From NCBI GenBank assembly GCA_028292625.1, contig JAQGLY010000020.1, positions 1 to 64,000 of the forward strand: a DNA stretch of 64,000 nt, given 5' to 3'. This DNA comes from Herbaspirillum sp. (lineage in GTDB: Bacteria; Pseudomonadota; Gammaproteobacteria; Burkholderiales; Burkholderiaceae_D). The translations under genes were made by a program, and so were the position numbers. A model generated the notes under the pieces. The model worked only from the letters and a program-made list of their open reading frames with translations. It was not told the origin of the DNA and searched no databases. Shown here piece after piece: positions 18,138 to 27,285 of the stretch (positions are counted from its first letter, which is position 1; each line of letters begins with the position of its first letter).

Positions 18138-19031
18138 ATGGATATCAATGCGAAACAGGCGACGGCGCTATTGGCCGTATTGGATACGGGAAGTTTCGAG
18201 AAGGCGGCCAAGCGCCTGCATTTGACCGCGTCGGCGGTGTCGCAGCGGATACGCACACTGGAATGCCAATTCGGCGGTCCGCTGATCATTCGCAACCGGC
18301 CTTGTCTGCCGACCGCCGCCGGCACGCGATTGTTGCAATACCCGCGCCGCGCGTCGCAATTGGAAGCGGATTTCGTCGCCGACATGAATGGGCCGGAGGA
18401 TGCGCTTTGGACCGCGGTGGTTGCAGTCAATGCCGATACGCTGTCCACCTGGTTTTTTCCGGAATTGTCTGAAGTCTTGTTGCGGGAAAACGTCCTGCTA
18501 GACCTCAATGTCGACGACCAGGATCATACCTACCGTTCATTGGAAGCGGGTCGCACCATCGGCTGCATTTCCAGCGAATCGCGCGCCATGCGCGGTTGTA
18601 GCGCAACCTTGATGGGGGCGATGCGCTATCGCCTGATCGCCTCCAGGGGGTTCAAGGAACGCTGGTTTCCGCAGGGGATGACCCGCCGCACGGCGAGTCG
18701 GGCGCCGGTTATCGCTTATACCCGCAAAGACGAATTGCAGGCCCGATTCCTGAAGCAGCAGTTCGGCTTGCTGCCGGACGGTTTTCCGCGCCATTATGTG
18801 CCGATACCCGGTCCGCGTCTGGAGGCGATCGAACGCGGATTGGGTTACGGCATGGTGCCCGAGCTGCAACTCGGGACAGCTTTCGTGCGCGGCGACCTGA
18901 TCGATCTGGCCCCGCATCACCCCACCGACGTCACCTTGTACTGGCATAGCTGGAAAGTACAGTCGCCACGGATGGCTTGCCTATGCCAGCGCATTATAGA
19001 AACCGGAAAACGATCGCTGCGGTCGGTATGA
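18138..19031 (+). CDS. argP: LysR-type regulator, ArgP/IciA family
   Basis: A 297-residue transcription factor. The N-terminal winged helix (KQATALLAVLDTGSFEKAAKRLHLTASAVSQRIRTLE) and the length match ArgP, which senses Lys/Arg and normally activates the amino-acid exporter gene argO/lysE. The effector domain carries ArgP-like stretches (NADTLSTWFFPEL, RLIASRGFKERWFPQG, YTRKDELQ, GYGMVPELQ). The usual divergent neighbour lysE/argO is not here: upstream is the broken PBP1A and a repeat-like remnant, downstream is convergent arsC. So its local target is unclear, and the neighbour may have been lost or moved. A ribosome binding site TTAGGAATG precedes ATG 18138. Confidence 0.85.
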   Translation: MDINAKQATALLAVLDTGSFEKAAKRLHLTASAVSQRIRTLECQFGGPLIIRNRPCLPTAAGTRLLQYPRRASQLEADFVADMNGPEDALWTAVVAVNADTLSTWFFPELSEVLLRENVLLDLNVDDQDHTYRSLEAGRTIGCISSESRAMRGCSATLMGAMRYRLIASRGFKERWFPQGMTRRTASRAPVIAYTRKDELQARFLKQQFGLLPDGFPRHYVPIPGPRLEAIERGLGYGMVPELQLGTAFVRGDLIDLAPHHPTDVTLYWHSWKVQSPRMACLCQRIIETGKRSLRSV

Positions 19032-19061
19032 CGGCGGCCTTGAAACGTCGGTATGGAGCCG

Positions 19062-19484
19062 TCAGATGACGCGGCGGCCTTCCGCATCGATCACTTGCTC
19101 GCCGTTTTCTTTTTTGAATGCGCCCTTGTGCGGCAGCGGCAGAATGTCCAGCACCAGTTCCGAAGGGCGGCATATGCGTGTGCCGGACGGCGTGACGACG
19201 ATGGGGCGCTCCATCAGAATGGGATGCGCCTGCACCGCATCCAGCAACTGTGCGTCGGTGAGCGCCGGATTGTCCAGACCCATTTCGATATAGATCGTTT
19301 CCTTCGGACGCATCGCGCCGCGCACGTCGACGCCGGCATCCGCGATCAGTTGGATCAGCGTTTCGCGCGATGGCGGCGTTTGCAGATATTCGATGACCTC
19401 CGGCTCGGCGCCGGTATTGCGGATCAGGGCCAGCGTATTGCGGGACGTGGTGCATTTGGGATTGTGATAAATCGTGATTTTCAT
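19062..19484 (-). CDS. arsC: Arsenate reductase, glutaredoxin-dependent ArsC type
   Basis: Reduces arsenate to arsenite using glutathione/glutaredoxin, or is one of the ArsC-like thioredoxin-fold proteins with that name. At 140 aa it has the family length. The active-site Cys is in YHNPKCTTSRNTL near residue 11; the Arg residues of the anion pocket follow in MRPKETIYIEM and RPIVVTPSGTRICRPSE. No arsR, arsB or acr3 adjoins, so this is a solitary arsC and may serve general redox or stray arsenate detoxification. Convergent with the ArgP-like gene, with a 30-base gap. Confidence 0.88.
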   Translation of the reverse strand: MKITIYHNPKCTTSRNTLALIRNTGAEPEVIEYLQTPPSRETLIQLIADAGVDVRGAMRPKETIYIEMGLDNPALTDAQLLDAVQAHPILMERPIVVTPSGTRICRPSELVLDILPLPHKGAFKKENGEQVIDAEGRRVI

Positions 19485-19730
19485 GGCTTGCCTTTCTGCA
19501 GGTAAAAAAACGGTGCGCTCTCAAAACGGGATTTTCGCGGAATCTGTGCCGGACCGGCCGATGATAACGGAACGGCGGCAGACCCGGCTGAATCGCCGAA
19601 GCGCTCTTGCTGCTGCGTCCGTGCATTAATCAAACGATTCAATTATTATTTGAATATAAAACTAATCCAGGTATCTGCAAAGCAAGAAAATATGCCAAAA
19701 TGTCGGTCATAAAAAAAACTACGGGAATAT

Positions 19731-21458
19731 ATGGACAGCGTTGCCAACGAGCCTTTGATTTTCGAACTCGATGAAACCAGCGGGGCGCTGAAAGTCACTT
19801 ATACGCCTGCCTCGGCGTCGCGGAATCCGCCGGCCGACGGCACCACAGGGGCGGCCGAAGCCGGGCTTGACGCGGAGCCGCTAAATCTGCTCGCCTGCCG
19901 GGAAGCGATGGCGAAACAGGGCTTTGGCGCCTATTGGGTGGATGAAGATGCGCTGGCCGGTTTTATCCGTGCCTGCGAACTGGCCAAAGAACCTACCGCC
20001 ATGACCATCGCCCATCGGCGCGACGGCGAATTCAAATTGGACGTCTCTGACGACTTGATGAGCGCGAGGCTGACCTTGATCGCGCCGTGCGGCGGCAACG
20101 CCGTGACACAGAATGTGATCGACGCGATGCGCGCACAAAATATAGTGCACGGCATTTTGCAGGCGGAACTGGATGCCGCGCTTGCCGCGGGCGCTTGCGA
20201 AAATCTGGTCATCGCGCGCGGTCAATGGCCTGTAGAGGGGAGCCCTTGCTATTTCACTAGTCTGCTGGACGATCATTCGCCGGAGCCGGAAGAGGACGAT
20301 GAAGCCGGCGACGATGAAGAAGACGACGACCGTTTCGCCATCATCAAATATCGCGATTTGGGATTCATATTGCTGGTGGAGGCGGGCGATGAGCTGATGC
20401 GCCGCACACCGCCGGTGCCCGGCGTCAACGGTACCGACGTCAACGGCAATCCGGTGCCGGCGGTCCCGATGCACGAAATCCGTTTCAGCGATAAGATCGT
20501 CGGCGCCGAACCGCATCCCGACGATCCGGATCTGCTGGTGGCCACGATCAGCGGCCAGCCCACGGAAATCAAACATGGCGTGATCGTCAATCCCGTGGTC
20601 GAAATCGAGAACATCGATCTGACCACCGGCAATATCGACTTCAAAGGGACGGTTTCGATTAATGGCGATATCAAGGCCGGCATGACGGTGAAGGTCACCG
20701 GCGACGTCATCGTCAAGGGGTTGGTCGAAGCTGCCGAAATTCACGCGGGCGGCAACGTTTCCGTGACCGGCGGCATTATTGGCCATGCGGTGACGCAGGC
20801 CAGTTCGCTCAGCACCGCCGCCGGAGCGCCGTTCGCCAACGCCAGAGTGGTCTGCGGAGGGTCGTTGCAGGCCTTGTTTGCGGAACAGGCCTATGTGCAG
20901 GCTGCCGAATCGATTCTGATCAAAGGCAACGCGCGGCAATGCGAACTGATCGCCGGCAAGCAAGTGGTCGTCGGCAAGGGCGGCGGCGTCAAAACCGGCC
21001 AGATCGTAGGCGGGCGGGTGCATGCGGCCAATCTGATCCACGCCTCGTGGGCAGGCACGTCCGCCGGCGCCAAAACCGAATTGCAAGTCGGTTCCGATCC
21101 TTTCCTGGCAACCCAGCTTGCCGCGCTCGAAGTGTCCTATAAAAAGAAACTGGAAGAAATCGATCAGGTCATCAAATTGATGGCCTTCCTGAAGCAAAAT
21201 CCTAAAAAAGCAGAAAACGGCGTGGGCGAGAAAGTGGACGGCACGCGCAAGCAGTTGTTGGCCGACAGCAAAGCGCTGTTCGAGGAACAGATCGCATTGA
21301 AAGAAAAGCTGGTATCCGTCGATCAGGCCCGCGTCAAGATCACCAAAGGCATATACGAAGGCGTCGAAGTGCGCATCGGCAAGCTCCTGTGGCCGGTCAC
21401 CAGCGATCTGGGGCCGGGGATGATCCAGGTAAAGAACGGCGCGATTTCGCTGGGTTGA
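19731..21458 (+). CDS. FapA/DUF342 family protein
   Basis: A 575-residue protein with the DUF342 (flagellar assembly protein A) fold. An acidic, variable N-terminal half contains a run of Asp/Glu near residues 183-200 (EPEEDDEAGDDEEDDD). It is followed by the right-handed beta-helix core with repeated Gly/Val turns (GNIDFKGTVSINGDIKAGM, VKVTGDVIVKGLVEAAEIHA, AGGNVSVTGGIIGHA). A coiled-coil C-terminal segment spans residues about 460-545 (LEVSYKKKLEEIDQVIK, LFEEQIALKEKLVSVDQARV). Proteins of this type are cytoplasmic and often regulated by or linked to flagellar or polar machinery. No flagellar gene lies nearby, so its partner is unknown. Start ATG 19731 follows an AT-rich leader. Confidence 0.85.
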   Translation: MDSVANEPLIFELDETSGALKVTYTPASASRNPPADGTTGAAEAGLDAEPLNLLACREAMAKQGFGAYWVDEDALAGFIRACELAKEPTAMTIAHRRDGEFKLDVSDDLMSARLTLIAPCGGNAVTQNVIDAMRAQNIVHGILQAELDAALAAGACENLVIARGQWPVEGSPCYFTSLLDDHSPEPEEDDEAGDDEEDDDRFAIIKYRDLGFILLVEAGDELMRRTPPVPGVNGTDVNGNPVPAVPMHEIRFSDKIVGAEPHPDDPDLLVATISGQPTEIKHGVIVNPVVEIENIDLTTGNIDFKGTVSINGDIKAGMTVKVTGDVIVKGLVEAAEIHAGGNVSVTGGIIGHAVTQASSLSTAAGAPFANARVVCGGSLQALFAEQAYVQAAESILIKGNARQCELIAGKQVVVGKGGGVKTGQIVGGRVHAANLIHASWAGTSAGAKTELQVGSDPFLATQLAALEVSYKKKLEEIDQVIKLMAFLKQNPKKAENGVGEKVDGTRKQLLADSKALFEEQIALKEKLVSVDQARVKITKGIYEGVEVRIGKLLWPVTSDLGPGMIQVKNGAISLG

Positions 21459-21481
21459 ATCGGAGCGGCCCCGTAGGAAGG

Positions 21482-24400
21482 TCAGCCAGGCGCTGGCGCC
21501 GCGGGGCACCCGTGCCAGGCCGACGCGGCCGGAATATGTTCGCCCTTCATCACCAGCGTCAATGAACCCAGCTTGGCGTCGTCGCCGACCATGGCGCCGT
21601 ATAAAACGGCGCTTCTCGGACCCAGATACACCCGTTTGCCGATGTCGACGCGATCGATTTTCATCACCCTGTCCTCGAACAAATGCGTCTGCGGGCAGGT
21701 CAGCGCATTGAGTTCGCTGCAGTCGCCAATGCTCACGCAATCGAATTCGGTCATATCCGTCGTATTCAAATACACGCTGCGTCCGATTTTGGTGCCCAGC
21801 ATATTGAAGGCCAGCGGCAGCCATGGCGTGCCGCGCAGATAACTCATGAAATTGGGCACCGCGATGCCCTCATACAAATTGGTCACCGCCTCGGACAGCC
21901 AGACGAATGGCGTCCACATCGGGACGCTGCAACGGCGGTAGCGTCCCAACAGCAGCCATTTGAGGGCGGCGACGAAAACGAAACTGCCGGCGCCGTACCA
22001 CAGGCCGGCCAGCGTCAGCCATCCGATCACCGTCCCCCAATGTCCGGCGCCGGCCGTGGGCATCAGATTGAGCACGACGGTATAACCAACGGCAATGATC
22101 AGCGCATGCGGCGTGACGATGCGCAATGCCTCCACCAGGCTGCGCCCCAGGCGCCGCCGCTTCGACGGCCGAAAGGTCAGCCGCTCGGGGAATCCGCTCA
22201 CCGTCTCGCGCGCCGGCAAATTGATCGGCGGCGATCCCAGCCAGGTATCGCCGGCCTGCATCTGAACGTTGGATGGCGCGCGCGAATGCACGCCGATCAA
22301 GACGTTTTCCGGCAACATGGTGCCGTCGGGAATATACGCACCGTTGCCGACAAAGCTGCGGCGAGAAATTACCGTCGGCTTCATCGTCATCCAGCCGCCG
22401 TCGATCTGTTCGTCGCCCAGCAGCACCGCGTCGGCGATAAAGGTTTCGTCGCCCAGCGTCAGCATATCCGGCACCACGCCCAGCGCCGTCGAAATTTCCG
22501 CATCGCGGCCGACTTTCGCGCCGAGCAGGCGATACCAGAACGGCGCATACACGGTGGCATAGACCCCGTGCAACACGCTCAGACTCGACTCCTGGATTTG
22601 ATTGACCAGCCACTTGCAGCAATAAATATTGCTGTGTACCGGCCAGCTGCCGGCTTTCATGCGCGGCAGCATGCTCCAGCGTATGCCGGCCGACAGCAGC
22701 GCGGTGCAGACGATCAGCACTGTTGTCGCAGGAAACGCCAGAATGAAATATTTGACCAGTTGCAGCGGCAAGCGATTGGTTTGCAGCATAGGAAAACGAT
22801 CGGCGTCGTCCAGCCAGTCAATCAGTATGAAGCTGGGGAACACCGGCATAAAGAACAGGGTAGTGATCAGAATCGCACCGCAAATGAAAAACAGCGATTC
22901 CGCCCATTGCCGGCGGCGACTGAACGGCGGCCGCGCCGGACGGTCGTGGCCGTCGAAAGCGCCGACATCGCGCGCCGGGGAACCGCTCCAGACCCTGCCG
23001 GCGGGTACGGTCTGCCCCTCACTCAATGCCGACAAGCCTTCCAGGTGGCCGAAGGCGCCGATCTCGGTGCCGCCTTCCAGCACAGCATAAGACCCGACGC
23101 AGCTTTCTTCATTCAGCGTAATCAGGCCGACCCGGAGCTGCCCATGTTCCACCCGCACATTTTCGAAATTGACGGCATTGCCGACGCTGACCCCGGCATG
23201 CGCGCTGAACAGATCGTGCGCCCGCAATGTCACCGATCCGATCATCACTTCCGGCCCGATGCGCGCGCCCAGCGCCCGCAGCCACCATCTATACAGCGAC
23301 GAGCCGCTCAACAGATAGGCGGGCGCCGATTCGATCAGACGATCGACCAGCCACCAGCGATAGTAAGTCACGCCCCACAAGGGGTAGCTTCCCGGCTTCA
23401 GCCGTCCGAGAATCAGCCATTTGGCGGCGATGGCGACAGCGAATTCGAGCATGGTCGCGACCAAAAACGCGCCTATCGATACGGCCATCGCACGGACGAT
23501 CGAATCGCCCGGATCGCCGGTATAGAAATGGTAGGCGAAAAATGGCGCCAGCCATTGCATCATGCGCATCGACACCAGCCACGGTACGGCCGCGGCCTGC
23601 GCCGCGCCGCAGATCCAGCGCTTCCAGACGTTCGGCGCTTGCCAGTCCGTATTCACCGCCGACGAGGCGCCAGGCGCTTGCGCCAGCATGGCGGCGATCG
23701 CCGCCACCCGGCGATTGACATAAATATCGCGTACGGTGACGTGCGCATACCGCGGATCGGTGCGCAAGGCCGATGCCAGGCGCGCCGCCAGCAGCGAATG
23801 GCCGCCCAGATCGGTAAAGAAATCGGCGTCGCGCCGAATGGCTTGCCCGGGAAACAGTTTGGCGAGGGCGGCGAACAGCGTTTCTTCCGCCGGATTTTCC
23901 GGCAAATCCCGATCGGACGCCGCATCCACCCCAAGCGCCGCCGACAACACCCGCGCCCTGAGCGCATTGCGGTCGATTTTGCCCGAGGCCAAACGCGGCA
24001 TCGCGGGCAGGGATTCATAAAAACCGGGCGCCATGTAGGCCGGCAGGCGTTGCGCCAGCGCGGTCCGCAGAGCGGCGCCGGAAAGCGCGGCGCCCGGCTC
24101 CGGCACCACGAAGGCAATCAACTGATCGATGCCATCGTCATTGCGCAAGATCACCGCGGCGGTGCCGACGCCGGGCTGCTCGGCCAGCGCGGCTTCGATT
24201 TCGCCCAGTTCGACCCGGAAGCCGCGGATCTTGACCTGATCGTCGGTACGTCCCAGGCACTGTACACGGCCGTGGGCATCGATTTTGGCCAGATCGCCGG
24301 TACGGTAAAGGCGGCCGTCCTGACGCTCGATCGACCACGGGTTATGACGAAATTTTTCGTCCGTCAGCGCGGGACGGCCGAGATAGCCGGCAGCCACGCC

Positions 24401-25513
24401 GGGGCCGAAAATGCAAAGCTCTCCGACTTCGCCCCGGGGCAGCAAGCGCAGGTTTCCCGACAACGCGGCATCGACCACCAGCATGCCGTAGTTAGGCAGC
24501 GGCTGTCCGATCGTGACGGGATGATGGGGACGCAGTTCGGCCAGGCTGGCCGATACCGTAGTTTCGGTCGGCCCATACGTATTGAAGATCCGGCGTCCGG
24601 GACGCGCCCAGCGCGTCACCAGCGCATCCGGGCACATTTCGCCGCCCAGATTGATCAGCCGCAAACCGGGCACGTCCCGGTTGAACAGCGCCAGCAGCGT
24701 AGGCACGGCGTGCAGCACCGTAACCTGCCGATCGATCAGCGCTTGCGGCAAAGCCTCGGGATCGGTCGCCACTTCTTTTGGCGCGATCCATAGCGTGGCG
24801 CCGACCAGATAGCTGATCCAGATTTCCTCGAACGACATATCGAAGGCCAGCGAAAATCCTTGGTATACCTTGTCTGACGAGCGAATGTCGAGCAGCGTAT
24901 TTTCGCTGCGCAGAAAATGGCAGATCGCGCCCTGGCTGATCTCGATGCCCTTGGGTTTTCCGGTGGAACCGGAGGTATAGATGACATAGGCCGGGTGATG
25001 CGGCAATACGCTGGCGCGGCGCGGCGACGGGCCATCCCTGGCCGCCAGCAGCGCCTGGGGGTTCCAAACCGTGACGCCGGGCAAGGCCGGCGCCGCTTCC
25101 AATGACGCGCTGCAGATCAGTCCTGCGGCCTGCGCATCTTCCAGACAGGCGGCAACCCGCTCCGGCGGCGTATCGGCATCGAACGGCAGCCATGCCGCGC
25201 CCGATTTGGCGACAGCGGCCTGCATGACCAGCGCATCGATTCCACGCGGCATCCACAGGCCGACAATCTGACCGGGCCGCACGCCGGCGGCGAGCAAATG
25301 CGCAGCCGCCAGATCGGCCTGCCGGTTCAGCGTTTGGTAATCCAGGCTGCATTCTTCAAAAACCAGCGCGATTTGCTGCGGCATGCGCGCGGCGGTGGCT
25401 TCCAGCAGATCCGCCAGCACTTCTTCGCGTATCAGCTCCGGCAGCGTTTCTCCATACAGAATATCGGGATGCGCCGCGCCGGCGGCAAGGTCACTGAATG
25501 AATGCTGAAGCAT
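21482..25513 (-). CDS. Pls/PosA-family single-module NRPS with membrane-bound C-terminal domains
   Basis: A 1343-residue enzyme with the layout of epsilon-poly-L-lysine synthetase (Pls) and related Pls/PosA proteins. The adenylation domain occupies residues about 25-520, with core motifs YTSGSTGKPKGIEIS (about 176), FDMSFEEIW, NTYGPTETTVSA (about 308), YRTGDLAK, GRTDDQVKIRGFRVELGEIE (about 424) and the catalytic Lys in ASGKIDRNAL (about 504). A carrier domain has the phosphopantetheine Ser in DLGGHSLLA (about 572). The C-terminal half holds several hydrophobic membrane segments interleaved with left-handed beta-helix, acyltransferase-like tandem domains. There is no condensation or thioesterase domain, as in Pls. 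Asp in the FDMS motif fits an alpha-amino-acid substrate. The product is probably an amino-acid homopolymer or oligomer, but the monomer cannot be named. No dedicated exporter or hydrolase is adjacent. Confidence 0.85.
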   Translation of the reverse strand: MLQHSFSDLAAGAAHPDILYGETLPELIREEVLADLLEATAARMPQQIALVFEECSLDYQTLNRQADLAAAHLLAAGVRPGQIVGLWMPRGIDALVMQAAVAKSGAAWLPFDADTPPERVAACLEDAQAAGLICSASLEAAPALPGVTVWNPQALLAARDGPSPRRASVLPHHPAYVIYTSGSTGKPKGIEISQGAICHFLRSENTLLDIRSSDKVYQGFSLAFDMSFEEIWISYLVGATLWIAPKEVATDPEALPQALIDRQVTVLHAVPTLLALFNRDVPGLRLINLGGEMCPDALVTRWARPGRRIFNTYGPTETTVSASLAELRPHHPVTIGQPLPNYGMLVVDAALSGNLRLLPRGEVGELCIFGPGVAAGYLGRPALTDEKFRHNPWSIERQDGRLYRTGDLAKIDAHGRVQCLGRTDDQVKIRGFRVELGEIEAALAEQPGVGTAAVILRNDDGIDQLIAFVVPEPGAALSGAALRTALAQRLPAYMAPGFYESLPAMPRLASGKIDRNALRARVLSAALGVDAASDRDLPENPAEETLFAALAKLFPGQAIRRDADFFTDLGGHSLLAARLASALRTDPRYAHVTVRDIYVNRRVAAIAAMLAQAPGASSAVNTDWQAPNVWKRWICGAAQAAAVPWLVSMRMMQWLAPFFAYHFYTGDPGDSIVRAMAVSIGAFLVATMLEFAVAIAAKWLILGRLKPGSYPLWGVTYYRWWLVDRLIESAPAYLLSGSSLYRWWLRALGARIGPEVMIGSVTLRAHDLFSAHAGVSVGNAVNFENVRVEHGQLRVGLITLNEESCVGSYAVLEGGTEIGAFGHLEGLSALSEGQTVPAGRVWSGSPARDVGAFDGHDRPARPPFSRRRQWAESLFFICGAILITTLFFMPVFPSFILIDWLDDADRFPMLQTNRLPLQLVKYFILAFPATTVLIVCTALLSAGIRWSMLPRMKAGSWPVHSNIYCCKWLVNQIQESSLSVLHGVYATVYAPFWYRLLGAKVGRDAEISTALGVVPDMLTLGDETFIADAVLLGDEQIDGGWMTMKPTVISRRSFVGNGAYIPDGTMLPENVLIGVHSRAPSNVQMQAGDTWLGSPPINLPARETVSGFPERLTFRPSKRRRLGRSLVEALRIVTPHALIIAVGYTVVLNLMPTAGAGHWGTVIGWLTLAGLWYGAGSFVFVAALKWLLLGRYRRCSVPMWTPFVWLSEAVTNLYEGIAVPNFMSYLRGTPWLPLAFNMLGTKIGRSVYLNTTDMTEFDCVSIGDCSELNALTCPQTHLFEDRVMKIDRVDIGKRVYLGPRSAVLYGAMVGDDAKLGSLTLVMKGEHIPAASAWHGCPAAPAPG

Positions 25514-25972
25514 GGAGCGAGGCAGGAAGAAAGCGTGGATGGTAGCACGGCAGTTGTCGCTTAAACACGATCTGCGCGCTCCGGGTGAAGTGAATAGTTC
25601 ATTTTCAGTGCAAACAGATTATTTCGTTGTTTTTAGCGCTTGCCCGAGGGGGTGGCGCATATTGCGCGACGTTCCGGAAACGATGAAAAAAGCCTTTGAT
25701 ATCAAGGGGAAATGAGTTTCCGGCAACGCCGGAATGTCCCATAAACGCACTTGCGCCCGTTCCGGTTGACAGATATCCAAAGCCCGTCTTGTTGCGGGGT
25801 TTCGTGGAACTGCAACGACGATTTTGGCACTTTAGACGGGCAGGCAGCAATTGCCTACGATTTTCGGCGGGTTCGCTTAAGCCGGCAATCGGTTCACTCC
25901 ATATTTTCGCCCGCAACGCCGGCCGGTGTGGCGACAGCACCGGGCGAATGCGACCATTTTCAAGGGATATTC
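25514..25972. other. Non-coding gap between the NRPS and the type III operon
   Basis: This 459-bp divergent region has no convincing gene; short frames here are composed like shadows. It must hold promoters for both the leftward synthetase gene and the rightward type III genes. An AT-rich patch occurs around 25590-25640, but no promoter or operator was clear enough to place. An AAGGGA ribosome binding site at its right end serves the gene starting at 25973. Confidence 0.5.
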
Positions 25973-26674
25973 ATGACGATAGCAATGCAGGGCGTGACAA
26001 ACGCCATCCAGTTTCCGATCTTCGCCAAGGAAAAAGAACCGAAGCATCCCGACGGCGTCAAGCCGGCCGCGTCGGAGCATTCGGATTCCTCTGTTGTCGA
26101 TGGGCTGCATAAAATTACCGCACTGATCGAAGAGCATGTGGACACCGAGAAAAAAGCCGGCGTCACATTCGATATGGTGACCGAGGCGTTTAAAGATCCG
26201 ATAAAAGACGCCAACGATAAATTAACGAAGCTGCGAGACGAGTTGGCATCCGCCCAGTCGGTGGTCGACGATCTGAGCGGGCTTCGAGCCGTATTGACAA
26301 ACTATATAGCAGGGGGCGCCTGGAAAGGGGGAGTGGATCTTTCCACGCTCAAGGTAACGCTGTCGAAAGATTCGCCGCTGCGCCAGCAGGCGGAATACAA
26401 GGACGGCGCCGCAGACGCCAAACAGGTCTTGGCCTACTACAGCAAGGAGCACCCGGAGCTTAACCTGCCGACCAACCCGACATCGCTCGCCCAACTCAAA
26501 TCGCTTGACAGCGTTTTAAGTAATTCGATCAAGGCGGGGCTGGAGTTTCGCACGCAGCGTACCAATGTCGAATTGCAGGACGCGATACAACATCGAAATA
26601 CGCTGGTGGAATTGCAGGGCATGATTTACCGCGCCATTTCCGATGTCATCAAAAAATTCAGCCACGGATCGTAA
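25973..26674 (+). CDS. Putative type III secreted protein (translocator/tip candidate) A
   Basis: A 233-residue hydrophilic protein. Start at ATG 25973 is fixed by AAGGGA six bases upstream. The N-terminus (MTIAMQGVTNAIQFPIFAKE) is signal-peptide-free. A middle helix pair carries DPIKDANDKLTKLRDELASA, and the C-terminus ends with amphipathic helices (LVELQGMIYRAISDVIKKFS), as in needle-tip or filament proteins that assemble through a C-terminal coiled coil. It is the first gene of a + strand operon with the next one (23-bp gap) directly beside the type III structural genes. No sequence match to a named translocator was recognised, so SctA (tip) or another secreted component is an inference from context and architecture. 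Confidence 0.55.
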   Translation: MTIAMQGVTNAIQFPIFAKEKEPKHPDGVKPAASEHSDSSVVDGLHKITALIEEHVDTEKKAGVTFDMVTEAFKDPIKDANDKLTKLRDELASAQSVVDDLSGLRAVLTNYIAGGAWKGGVDLSTLKVTLSKDSPLRQQAEYKDGAADAKQVLAYYSKEHPELNLPTNPTSLAQLKSLDSVLSNSIKAGLEFRTQRTNVELQDAIQHRNTLVELQGMIYRAISDVIKKFSHGS

Positions 26675-26697
26675 ATTTAATTCGGAGATAAACGGAA

Positions 26698-27285
26698 ATG
26701 GAAATCAGCGCTTTTTCACAGCCGATGCCGACACACGTGTCGGCGACAGCAAAGACGGAGCCGGTCAAGGCAGACAATGCGACGCCGGAGCGGGACATCA
26801 TGGAATTGAACGGCCGCTACGTCGACACGATTGAATCGATTCTGAAGGGATTGACCGCGGACCACACCGAGAAGATCGCCACCATGAACGATCTGAAGAA
26901 TTTGAGCGTGCTCCTGAAGGAATTTTTGGGCGCGGGTTCGGAAGCGGTCGATCCGAAACTCTTCGATAAAACGATGGTGCTCGACGAGCATTCGCCCGCC
27001 GCCGCCGGTGCAACAGACTCGCCGCCGACGATGAGCGTATGGGGCGTGCTGCGTGCCTACAAGCTTTGCGATGCGGGCGACAAAAAGCCGGAAACGACAA
27101 AAGCACTCGAGATCCTGGTCGAAAAAGTCGATACCCGCGCCAGCGCGATCAATTCGATGTCCGAACTCAGAATGCTGGAAATCAACCGATTCGTCAGCAG
27201 CCGGAACCAGGCATTTTCGATGAATGCCAATCTGCTGAGCGAATTCATGAATTTGCTGCGCTCCATCATCAGACAAATGGGATAG
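26698..27285 (+). CDS. Putative type III secreted protein (translocator/tip candidate) B
   Basis: A 195-residue protein with ribosome binding site CGGAGA about eight bases before ATG 26698. A Ser/Thr-rich N-terminus of about 40 residues is followed by helices ([37 protein letters not shown]) and a terminal helix ([20 protein letters not shown]). The last resembles the polymerising C-terminal helix of EspA/needle-tip-like proteins in pattern, not in proven homology. No cysteine except one and no membrane span. It is co-transcribed with the preceding gene and followed by a third, truncated gene. Probably a secreted tip, filament or regulator of the type III system. Confidence 0.55.
   Translation: MEISAFSQPMPTHVSATAKTEPVKADNATPERDIMELNGRYVDTIESILKGLTADHTEKIATMNDLKNLSVLLKEFLGAGSEAVDPKLFDKTMVLDEHSPAAAGATDSPPTMSVWGVLRAYKLCDAGDKKPETTKALEILVEKVDTRASAINSMSELRMLEINRFVSSRNQAFSMNANLLSEFMNLLRSIIRQMG

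Noticed and set aside
19881-21824. 647-codon minus-strand frame opposite the FapA-like gene
   Set aside because: Composition is that of a shadow and it extends across the end of the NRPS-like gene; the + DUF342 frame has clear beta-helix repeats.
21683-24793. 1036-codon + strand frame
   Set aside because: It lies antisense to the NRPS-like gene, whose adenylation and carrier motifs are unmistakable; the + translation is Arg/His/Gln-rich noise.
25512-25715. 67-codon + strand frame in the gap before the type III genes
   Set aside because: No ribosome binding site, no conserved composition, and partly inside the promoter region of the divergent genes.
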